A DNA stretch of 11,684 nt, from contig JAJZRT010000056.1 of the NCBI GenBank assembly GCA_021802595.1, positions 1 to 11,684 of the forward strand. The letters are read 5' to 3'. Positions 6,428 through 11,684 of this stretch are shown here, one piece after another; position 1 is the first letter of the stretch; each line of letters opens with the position of its first letter. This DNA comes from Pseudomonadota bacterium (GTDB taxonomy: Bacteria > Pseudomonadota > Gammaproteobacteria > Burkholderiales > Thiobacillaceae). The notes below the pieces were generated by a model. That model ran no database searches. It was not told the DNA's origin and saw nothing but the letters and a program-made list of their open reading frames with translations. Position numbers and translations under genes: made by a program.

Positions 6428-7123
6428 TTATGCAGCACGGCGACGCGCGGCGGCAAACCCCACCAGGCCCAGCCCCGCCAGCATCATGGCGTAGGTTTTC
6501 GCCTCGGGCACCGATGTCACCGCAAGCATTGCGGGGGTCAGTCCCACCAGTTTCTTCTCGACGAAGGCCACAGAAACCGCCGTGCTGGTTGAGGCCAGCA
6601 GCAGATTCTCGACGGTCACGTTGATCGTCCGGGCGGTGTTCCATGCGGACAGGTCGGTCGACAGGGCGGCAGTCCAGTTGTGGGTGGGCACGCCCGCCTG
6701 GGTGAGCGGGCTGGCCGGAAGGATGCGGGTGGTCACGTCCAGCAGCGGTTTAGCGACATCGAAAACCCGCATCTGGCCGGAAACATCGGCGGTGCTGCCC
6801 GATCCCAGCAGCAGATAGTCGCCTTTTACTGTGAGGCCCATGCCGGAGAAAGCCCAGCCCTCGTGCGCCGACACCCTGACATTCATGGTTTCGTTGGTCA
6901 GCGAATACCCCCCGCCATTGAGCGACCGGGCCGCGAAATCAATCGGAGTGAAATACAGCGTGTCGCCGGACACGCTGGCCTGGCCGAACGACCCGAGCAT
7001 GGCGTCATCCAGGGTGAAATCGACCGTCGTGCCGGCGAGGGTGACGGAGGCCGCGAAGGCAGCCCCGCAGAGAGACTGACCCGCCAGGAATAAACCTGCA
7101 GTCAGTGTGTTCACGCGCTTCAT
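6428..7123 (-). CDS. PEP-CTERM sorting domain protein, 231 aa
   Basis: An exported exosortase substrate. The signal peptide MKRVNTLTAGLFLAGQSL... ends near AAFAA (residue 25). The mature part has alternating beta-like segments (SVTLAGTTVDFTLDDAMLG, VSGDTLYFTPIDFAARSL, MNVRVSAHEGWAFSGMG, FVEKKLVGLTPAML), a layout seen in a common betaproteobacterial PEP-CTERM subgroup, with no catalytic motif. The tail is VPEAKTYAMMLAGLGLVGF followed by AAARRRAA. The second proline of the classic PEP is alanine, as in the downstream neighbour. AAGGAG lies 6 nt before the ATG at 7123, a near-perfect ribosome binding site, so the 15 upstream codons are rejected. The first five residues (MKRVN) are shared with the neighbour, and the tail DNA is almost the same. 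No exosortase gene lies in this window, so processing must come from elsewhere in the genome. Confidence 0.87.
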   Translation of the reverse strand: MKRVNTLTAGLFLAGQSLCGAAFAASVTLAGTTVDFTLDDAMLGSFGQASVSGDTLYFTPIDFAARSLNGGGYSLTNETMNVRVSAHEGWAFSGMGLTVKGDYLLLGSGSTADVSGQMRVFDVAKPLLDVTTRILPASPLTQAGVPTHNWTAALSTDLSAWNTARTINVTVENLLLASTSTAVSVAFVEKKLVGLTPAMLAVTSVPEAKTYAMMLAGLGLVGFAAARRRAA

Positions 7124-7158
7124 GCATTGCTCCTTCGGGTTGTTATGGGGTGCAACTA

Positions 7159-7179
7159 GCCCGGACACATCATCCGGGC
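7159..7179 (-). promoter_or_regulatory. Hairpin in the 5' leader of the 231-aa PEP-CTERM gene
   Basis: GCCCGG (7159-7164) and CCGGGC (7174-7179) form a 6-bp GC-only stem with a 9-nt loop. On the minus strand it ends about 24 nt before the AAGGAG ribosome binding site. It has no T tract. It could stabilise the mRNA 5' end or take part in leader control. No recognisable -10 was found in this leader. Confidence 0.3.
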
Positions 7180-7245
7180 ATCGCGGCCGAAACCTGTAAA
7201 CCGTTCAGCCATGCGGTTGTTTTGAAAATTGGTCGCCGGACGAAC

Positions 7246-7449
7246 GGACGCCCGGGCAAACAAGGCCCAGCGCACGCCGGTACACGCAAAGAAACGCAGC
7301 GCCATACCGGCGTGCGCATGAGATATCCCCGGGCTTTCGCCCAGAGAAACAGATCGGACGGGGCATGGGAGTTGCCCCGTCCTGGCGCCAGGTTGCCGGC
7401 GCCCACTGCCATTCACGCGCACTGCTTGTTGACTTATTTTGTGCAGCTT
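7246..7449. repeat. Structured repeat unit, copy A
   Basis: This is the first of two imperfect direct copies (the other is 7558-7763). It contains a perfect 13-bp inverted repeat (7270-7282 with 7305-7317, 22-nt loop), a perfect 10-bp stem GGACGGGGCA/TGCCCCGTCC (7356-7365 with 7373-7382, 7-nt loop), and GGCGCC/GGCGCC with an 8-nt loop (7384-7389 with 7398-7403). It ends with a block almost identical to copy B, including TTCACGCGCACTGCTTG (7412-7428), then a T-rich stretch and CAGCTT. Long reading frames cross it, but stems on this scale argue for an RNA or foldback-DNA element rather than protein. The active strand is unknown; the minus strand reads toward the PEP-CTERM genes. Confidence 0.6.
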
Positions 7450-7456
7450 TCGGGCC

Positions 7457-7481
7457 GGCAAGGAGCTGCGTCCGCCTTGCC
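7457..7481. repeat. Inverted repeat just beyond structured copy A
   Basis: GGCAAGG (7457-7463) pairs perfectly with CCTTGCC (7475-7481) around an 11-nt loop, and is flanked by GGGCC and AGCCCGG that could lengthen the stem. It has no counterpart at the same place after copy B and no T tract on either strand, so its role is unclear. Confidence 0.4.
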
Positions 7482-7557
7482 AGCCCGGCTGCTTTTCTCA
7501 TTGCTGCTGGTGATTCGCCTTGCGGCCAATCGCATCCCGATGGGGTTTCGACGGATC

Positions 7558-7763
7558 GGAACCCGGGGCCCCCACGCACGACAAGACGGAATCTGCAATA
7601 GGCAATGCCGCGCAGCACCATCTTGGCGTGCGCGAGAGATATCGCCGAAAAACCAGCGACCACAGGATGTGGCAAGCCCCGGGAGGAGCCCACCCGGGCA
7701 TCCGACTGCCGATGCCCACTGCTTTTCACGCGCACTGCTTGCCACTTTATTTTTGTACAGCTT
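7558..7763. repeat. Structured repeat unit, copy B
   Basis: Second copy of the unit at 7246-7449, about 313 bp further on. The long outer helix is conserved in shape: 7574-7586 with 7621-7633 pair at 11 of 13 positions, and three adjacent pairs differ from copy A on both sides. The last helix GGGCATC/GATGCCC (7696-7702 with 7711-7717) again has an 8-nt loop ending TGCC, with two pairs changed on both sides relative to copy A. Shared primary sequence includes GCAGCRCCA before the 3' strand of the outer helix, GAGATATC after it, and the 17-nt TTCACGCGCACTGCTTG (7725-7741). The middle part differs: the 10-bp stem of copy A is replaced by CCACA/TGTGG and CCCGGG repeats that compete with the last helix. 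Confidence 0.6.
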
Positions 7764-7914
7764 GTTTTGCGTCGTCGGCCTTCGAATCTGGTGTCCGAAT
7801 GTTTCCGCGACTGTGATGAATCTTATTGGGCAAATGTTTCAGGGCTTCGTTTGAAAGCGTGGGCTGCAATGAGCTTTCTGGCTCATGCGGGGCCCATGGC
7901 GAATTGTTGGCTAA

Positions 7915-8024
7915 GGAAGCGCTGAACAAGTCCTTCGACAAGCTCAGGACGAACGGCAACTTGTTGATTCCGTTCGTGGTGAGTTTGTCGAACCATGAGC
8001 GGAATCAACTTGTTCAGCGCTTCC
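7915..8024. mobile_element. MITE-like 110-bp palindromic element with flanking CTAA
   Basis: The element starts GGAAGCGCTGAACAAGT (7915-7931) and ends with its exact reverse complement ACTTGTTCAGCGCTTCC (8008-8024), a 17-bp perfect terminal inverted repeat. CTAA occurs directly outside both ends (7911-7914 and 8025-8028), as expected of a 4-bp target duplication. Inside are two REP-like units in inverted orientation: GTCCT/AGGAC around TCGACAAGCTC (7930-7950), and a 17-bp stem with two G.U pairs (7964-7980 with 7992-8008, loop GAGTTTGTCGA). The core TTCGACAAGCTCAGGACGAACGG is of the dispersed palindromic type common in proteobacterial intergenic DNA. It has no coding capacity, so any movement would need a transposase supplied elsewhere. 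Confidence 0.7.
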
Positions 8025-8055
8025 CTAACGGGTCGAACCGGGCTGCTTCCAAATG

Positions 8056-8082
8056 AAAAACGGAGCCAGCGGCTCCGTTTTT
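8056..8082. terminator. Bidirectional intrinsic terminator downstream of prk
   Basis: AAAAACGGAGCC (8056-8067) and GGCTCCGTTTTT (8071-8082) form a perfect 12-bp stem with a 3-nt loop. The A5/T5 arms supply a U tract on either strand. On the minus strand it lies 24 bp past the prk stop codon and should end that transcript. It also separates prk from the repeat-rich region. Confidence 0.92.
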
Positions 8083-8106
8083 CTTGCAGGCAGACACTCT
8101 GCTTGA

Positions 8107-8994
8107 TCACTTGTTCTTGTTCGCAATCATGTCCTGGATGATCGGTGCCAGGATCAGTTCCATGGCGAAGCCCATCTTGGCGCCCGGCACCACGATGGTG
8201 TTGCGGCGCGACATGAAGGAATTCTGGATCATGTTCAGCAGGTAGGGGAAATCGACGCCGTCCGGATTGCGGAAGCGGATCACGATGAAGCTCTCGTCCG
8301 GCGTCGGGATGTCGCGCGTGATGAAGGGGTTGGAGGTGTCGACGGTCGACACGCGCTGGAAGTTGATGTCGGTGCGCGAGAACTGCGGGGTGATGTAGTT
8401 CACGTAGTCCGGCATGCGGCGCAGGATGGTGTCGACGATGACGTCGGCGGAATAGCCGCGCTCGGCGCCGTCGCGGTGGATCTTCTGGATCCATTCGAGG
8501 TTGACGATGGGCACCACGCCGATGCCGAGGTCGACGTGCTTCGAAACGTCGACCTCGTCGGTTTTCACCAGGCCATGCAGGCCTTCGTAGAACAGCACGT
8601 CGGAGCCGGCGGGCACGTCTTCCCACGGGGTGAACTCACCGGGGTTGAGGCTGGTGTTGAGGCGCTTGTTGTGCTCGGCGGCTTCTTCGTCGCTGTGGAT
8701 GTAGTAGCGCTTCTTGCCGCTGCCGGTCTTGCCGTAGGTCTCGAAGAGTTCGGCCAGCTTGTCGAAATGGTTGGACTGCGGGCCGAAATGGCTGAACGAG
8801 AAATTGCCCTCGGCTTCGGCCTTTTTCACGGCGGCCTTGAAGTCCACGCGCGACAGGCTGTGGAAGCTGTCTCCCTCGATCACGGCGGCGTTGATCTTTT
8901 CGCGGAAGAAGATGTGCTCGAATGCGCGCTTGACGGTGGTGGTGCCTGCGCCGGACGAACCCGTGACCGCAATGACGGGATGCTTCTTGGACAT
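8107..8994 (-). CDS. prk: Phosphoribulokinase (bacterial class I)
   Basis: It phosphorylates ribulose 5-phosphate with ATP to give ribulose 1,5-bisphosphate, the Calvin-Benson-Bassham step before RuBisCO, in the cytoplasm. The 295-residue length fits class I bacterial PRKs. Walker A GSSGAGTT is at 12-19. EGDSFHSLSR (40-49) supplies Asp42, His45 and Arg49, the numbering known for the Rhodobacter enzyme. LFYEGLHG (134-141) carries the Walker B-like Glu, and NLEWIQKIHRD (165-175) the Lys/Arg/Asp cluster for substrate and catalysis. Nothing is missing. GGGAG lies 7 nt before the ATG at 8994, and a sigma-70-like promoter and an intrinsic terminator bracket it, so it is probably monocistronic. RuBisCO and other cbb genes are not in the window. 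Its presence indicates autotrophic growth. Confidence 0.97.
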   Translation of the reverse strand: MSKKHPVIAVTGSSGAGTTTVKRAFEHIFFREKINAAVIEGDSFHSLSRVDFKAAVKKAEAEGNFSFSHFGPQSNHFDKLAELFETYGKTGSGKKRYYIHSDEEAAEHNKRLNTSLNPGEFTPWEDVPAGSDVLFYEGLHGLVKTDEVDVSKHVDLGIGVVPIVNLEWIQKIHRDGAERGYSADVIVDTILRRMPDYVNYITPQFSRTDINFQRVSTVDTSNPFITRDIPTPDESFIVIRFRNPDGVDFPYLLNMIQNSFMSRRNTIVVPGAKMGFAMELILAPIIQDMIANKNK

Positions 8995-9033
8995 GCTGGG
9001 ACTCCCTGAGGTAAGAAAAAGCGAAAACAGCGT

Positions 9034-9063
9034 ATTTTACCCGGGGGGAGCAGCGCTTGTCAT
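9034..9063 (-). promoter_or_regulatory. Sigma-70-type promoter of prk
   Basis: Read on the minus strand, ATGACA (9063-9058, five of six matches to TTGACA) and TAAAAT (9039-9034, five of six matches to TATAAT) are separated by 18 bp. Transcription would start near 9027, giving a leader of about 33 nt before the ATG at 8994. I did not find a convincing CbbR T-N11-A palindrome. Confidence 0.55.
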
Positions 9064-9091
9064 CCGCGTGCCGGCATCGCTGTTCAGGCAG

Positions 9092-9583
9092 TTACGGGGC
9101 GAATTCCAGCCGTTTTTCCACCTTCTTCAGTGCGGCGGCGGCGCAGGCAGCGTCCTTGTCGCCGCCCGGTGCGCCCGACACGCCGACCGCGCCGATCAGG
9201 CTGCCGGCGGCGCGAATCGGCAGGCCGCCTTCCATGACGATGAGACCGCCGATGTGGTTGAGCTCGGCGCGGATGTCGCCGCGCGCGTCACGGAATTCGC
9301 CGGAACCGGTGCCCGACAGGATGCTCGTGCCGGCCTTGCGCTCGGCGATTTCGAGCGTGTAGCGCGGTGCCAGCGTGTCGCGCAGTGCGGCCTGCACGTT
9401 GCCGGAGCGGTCGAGCACGACGGCGGAGACGCTGTAGCCGTCTCCGCGGCAGGCTTCGACCGCGTCCATGGCGATGTCGCGCGCGAGTTCCAGACTGATC
9501 TGCTTGACCGGCTGCACGTCGGGCCGGGCGGCCAGGGCGGGCAGGGTGGTGGCAAGCAGGGTGAGCGAAAGCAGGGTTTTCAT
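9092..9583 (-). CDS. Secreted GlcG/HbpS family heme-binding-like protein
   Basis: A 163-residue protein with a signal peptide (MKTLLSLTLLATTLPALA, cleavage near residue 18-19) and a single GlcG/HbpS (DUF336) domain. Family marks are the helix SLELARDIAMDAVEACRGDGY (about 30-50), VSAVVLDRSGNVQAALRDTLAP (51-72), then GGLPIRAAGSLIGAVGVSGAPGGDKDAACAAAAL near the C-terminus, the glycine-rich loop typical of the fold. Some members (Streptomyces HbpS) bind heme and sense redox; many others have no known function, so heme binding is only a possibility. The signal peptide places it in the periplasm. AAGGGGAG lies 4-5 nt before the ATG at 9583. It ends about 100 bp upstream of prk, with the prk promoter in that gap, so the two are probably separate units. 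Confidence 0.88.
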   Translation of the reverse strand: MKTLLSLTLLATTLPALAARPDVQPVKQISLELARDIAMDAVEACRGDGYSVSAVVLDRSGNVQAALRDTLAPRYTLEIAERKAGTSILSGTGSGEFRDARGDIRAELNHIGGLIVMEGGLPIRAAGSLIGAVGVSGAPGGDKDAACAAAALKKVEKRLEFAP

Positions 9584-9705
9584 CGGCTCCCCTTTGGATT
9601 CGGAAGACTAAAGAATGCGCCGACCGGTAACGGATGGTCGCCGTTCTTAACGATGATAAATGCCCTGAGCCATATCCGGGACGGCAGGATGCCGGGGCGA
9701 GCAAA

Positions 9706-9729
9706 GGCGGCCGGTGTGCGCCGGCCGCC
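9706..9729 (-). terminator. GC-rich hairpin terminator of the large repeat protein gene
   Basis: GGCGGCCGG (9706-9714) pairs perfectly with CCGGCCGCC (9721-9729), a 9-bp GC-only stem with a 6-nt loop. It lies 9 bp past the stop codon of the large minus-strand gene. On the minus strand it is followed only by TTTGC, so it is a strong hairpin with a weak U tract. Nothing else obvious lies between here and the GlcG/HbpS gene start at 9583. Confidence 0.65.
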
Positions 9730-9738
9730 TGGCCTGGA

Positions 9739-11684
9739 CTACTGGTCTTCCAGGCAGAAGCCGGCGCTGTCGCTGGCCTGGTGCCCTACCCACTGGCTGT
9801 TGACGATTGCACGATCGGTGGCGACGACACGGATGACGTAGCCACAGGCTTGCATGCCGGCGGTATTCAGTGTCCAGCCCGCGCCCGGGGCGGGCGGGGT
9901 GTTGACGCTGCCGCCGCTCGGAACAGGGATGCCCTCGCCGGCGTCGTTGACCGCCGGCTCCACGTACAGGCTGTAGCTGCCCAGGTAATCGTCGCGCGCG
10001 ACAAAATTGCCGGCCAGCACGGTGCCGATGCCGAACTTGCCGCAGTTGCCTGCGCCACTGACGATGTCGATGGACGCATCGGGCCCCGTGTTGTCGAGCT
10101 GGACCCGGTGCAGGTCAGGTGCGCCCACCGGGTTGCCGAGGCCGTCGTATACCGTGATCCGGACCTGCCAGACGGCATCGCCGGAACTGTCCCAGTGTGC
10201 CAGCAGGCCATTCACGTTGGCGCTGAAAGGCAGGTAGTCGAAGCGCTTGGTGACGGGATTGGCCTTGTGCTTGCTGGTGTTGCCGTTCTGGTCGGTGACG
10301 GTCAGGTCGGTCAACACCGGCGTCCATACATTGCCGTCCGGGCTGACCTCCACGATATAGCTGTAACCCGCCAACGGTGATCCCTGCGCCGTGACGCGAC
10401 CGGCGAAGGGGCAGGGGCGGCCGGCGCCGTCGGGCGGATTGTTGTTCAGCGCGAACACCGCGCCTGCTGTCGTCAGGCCGCTGACGCCGTCGATGTGCCG
10501 GGTCGGGATGCCCCCCAGAATGGCAATCTTGCCGGGCGCTCCGCCGACGATGCCTTGCGGCGTGACGTGCACGACGGTTTCCTCGCGATTGCCCCACGTG
10601 GGAACCTGGTTCGGATTGCCGCAGGGCACCGCCACGTTCCAGGACAGGATGGCGCGAATACGAACCAGCCGCGGCCCTTTCTTGCAGGGGTCACGATAAG
10701 GACTCAGGTCGACCGGCAGGCGCACGGCGTAATGAATGCCCTGCGCCGGCACGTTGAGGTCATAGACCCGTACCTCCGAGGTGCCAAGACAGGCCTCGAA
10801 GCTGCCGTTGCCGTCGAAGTCGGCCCACCAGGTGACGTACTCGCGGCTGCCGGCCGTACAGGGGCCGCCCGAATACCCCGACGATTTCTTGACCTTGATG
10901 GTGCCCACCAGGGTGTCGGGAAAATTGGGGTCGAGCCCGATGCAGGTCAGTTCCTCGAAGCTGGTATCCCCGTCCGTGGGAAACAGCACCTCGCTCAGGT
11001 CGATGTCGAGCTTGACCCCGGGCCCGAGGGCGCTGGTGGCCGAATCGAGGGCCGTCGGCTGGGCGATGAACTGCGCGAGTTCCTTGAAGGCGAAGCGGTG
11101 CGCCGGCACGCCCTTGTCCTTGTACAGTCCGGCGAGTTCCGCGGCGGTCAGGGATTTCTGCTTGAGCGGCAGCGGCGTCTCCAGATCCAGCACGTCGGCA
11201 AGTTCCAGTGGCAGCTTCAGCTTGGCAAGGCCGAACAGGTCGGACGGGAAAATGAACCTGAACGGCTCGACCTGGATGGTCGCTTCCTGCACTTCCCCCC
11301 ACACCGGCACCCAGTTTTCCTGGTTGGCGGGTGGCGGGTCGTTCCATGACAGGATGGCGCGTGCCCGGATCAGGGGATTCGCCTTGCAGAACTTCCGCGG
11401 CGGATCGATCTTGAGCGACGCGGCATATTCGAGCCGCTTGCCGCCTTCGGTGCCTTCCGGAATGTCCCAGACCCGTACGCTGGCGAGGCCCTGGTCCTGC
11501 CAGGTCGTCCCGTTGTCGGACGAAAGATAAAAGCGGACATATTCCAGGCTGCCCGCGTGGCAAACCGTTCCGGAATAGCCCGAAGGCTGCTTCACGTACA
11601 CCACGGCTTCGAGATATTCCTGCTGCGGGTGATAGCCGACGCAGCCGATTTCCTCATAGGTGGTATTGCCCTGGATAGGCAGCG
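9739..11684 (-). CDS. Large repeat-containing protein of unknown function (C-terminal 647 residues)
   Basis: The frame is open from the window edge to the TAG at 9739-9741, so the start lies outside; a GTG at 11604 is only an internal codon. Two copies of a domain of about 140 residues are visible, one at 11260 to the edge and one at 10555-10986. Both carry the landmarks YEEIGC/FEELTC, GYSGxxCxAGSxEYV, a V(W/Y)D strand, FCKxxPLIRARAILSWN / PCKKGPRLVRIRAILSWN, then (V/T)WG and a final V-rich strand, with matching cysteines that may form disulfides. A linker of about 90 residues rich in Leu/Ala/Lys separates them. After ILGGIPTRHIDGVSG comes a C-terminal region of about 270 residues with beta-sandwich-like segments (YSYIVEVSPDGNVW, VWQVRITVYDGLGNPV, VARDDYLGSYSLYVEP, CGYVIRVVATDRAIVNSQW). 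No catalytic motif or membrane anchor is seen. I do not recognise the family; a structural or binding role outside the cytoplasm is inferred only from the beta-rich, Cys-paired repeats. Confidence 0.75.
   Translation of the reverse strand, partial: LPIQGNTTYEEIGCVGYHPQQEYLEAVVYVKQPSGYSGTVCHAGSLEYVRFYLSSDNGTTWQDQGLASVRVWDIPEGTEGGKRLEYAASLKIDPPRKFCKANPLIRARAILSWNDPPPANQENWVPVWGEVQEATIQVEPFRFIFPSDLFGLAKLKLPLELADVLDLETPLPLKQKSLTAAELAGLYKDKGVPAHRFAFKELAQFIAQPTALDSATSALGPGVKLDIDLSEVLFPTDGDTSFEELTCIGLDPNFPDTLVGTIKVKKSSGYSGGPCTAGSREYVTWWADFDGNGSFEACLGTSEVRVYDLNVPAQGIHYAVRLPVDLSPYRDPCKKGPRLVRIRAILSWNVAVPCGNPNQVPTWGNREETVVHVTPQGIVGGAPGKIAILGGIPTRHIDGVSGLTTAGAVFALNNNPPDGAGRPCPFAGRVTAQGSPLAGYSYIVEVSPDGNVWTPVLTDLTVTDQNGNTSKHKANPVTKRFDYLPFSANVNGLLAHWDSSGDAVWQVRITVYDGLGNPVGAPDLHRVQLDNTGPDASIDIVSGAGNCGKFGIGTVLAGNFVARDDYLGSYSLYVEPAVNDAGEGIPVPSGGSVNTPPAPGAGWTLNTAGMQACGYVIRVVATDRAIVNSQWVGHQASDSAGFCLEDQ

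Noticed and set aside
7270..7403. c-di-GMP (GEMM) or cobalamin riboswitch in copy A
   Set aside because: CACGCAAAG and CCAGGTTGCC looked GEMM-like, but the order and spacing of the conserved core do not fit, and no cobalamin box is present.
7412..7763. CRISPR array or integron attC sites
   Set aside because: Only two units of about 205 bp spaced 313 bp apart, with no short identical repeats and spacers. The attC core sites (RYYYAAC / GTTRRRY) are not at the helix ends.
7105..7854. 249-codon plus-strand open frame across the structured repeats, and several minus-strand frames of 100-180 codons there
   Set aside because: They cross long inverted repeats, lack ribosome binding sites and domain motifs, have Arg/Ala/Pro/Cys-rich composition typical of GC-rich shadow frames, and the two repeat copies conserve helices rather than one frame.
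7747..8056. Short frames with peptides such as PFVLSLSKD in the palindromic element
   Set aside because: These are translations of the REP-like palindrome TTCGACAAGCTCAGGAC, a known source of spurious annotations.
11602..11604. GTG at 11604 as the start of the large repeat protein
   Set aside because: The same frame continues to the window edge with sequence (YEEIGC...) that matches the second internal repeat, so the true start is outside.

Overview
The window looks like chromosomal DNA of a GC-rich, chemolithoautotrophic betaproteobacterium, most like Thiobacillus and its relatives. This is inferred from a Calvin-cycle phosphoribulokinase, two PEP-CTERM exosortase substrates of betaproteobacterial type, a BPSS1780-type membrane protein, and a DUF2782 protein near polA. 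No database search was possible, so the genus is a guess.

Layout. Positions 1-534 (minus) hold the N-terminal part of DNA polymerase I, cut by the window edge. Only 13 bp away, a LOG-family nucleotide phosphoribohydrolase starts on the plus strand (548-1276). It is followed by a small secreted DUF2782 protein (1337-1660) and a BPSS1780-family membrane protein (1708-2478). The latter overlaps by 25 bp the 3' end of a convergent UvrD-type helicase gene (2454-4583, minus). Divergent from uvrD is a small MoaD/ThiS-like protein (4631-4882) that lacks the terminal Gly-Gly. About 320 bp without a recognisable gene follow.

Positions 5200-7123 (minus) carry two PEP-CTERM proteins whose sorting tails are nearly identical in DNA. 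The downstream gene ends in a hairpin-rich 3' UTR and a strong intrinsic terminator. Upstream of the pair lies about 790 bp of non-coding, highly structured DNA. It contains two imperfect direct copies of a roughly 205-bp unit about 313 bp apart. The copies share helices whose paired bases change together, so they look like a repeated structured RNA or DNA element. Next is a 110-bp palindromic, MITE-like element with 17-bp perfect terminal inverted repeats and a flanking CTAA duplication.

Positions 8056-9063 hold phosphoribulokinase with its terminator and a good sigma-70 promoter. Then come a secreted GlcG/HbpS-type protein (9092-9583) and the C-terminal 647 residues of a large repeat-containing protein of unknown function (9739 to the window edge), all on the minus strand.

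The genes do not form one pathway. Housekeeping repair and replication genes (polA, uvrD) and carbon fixation (prk) flank an accessory stretch of exported proteins and repeats. The most unusual part is 7246-8028.
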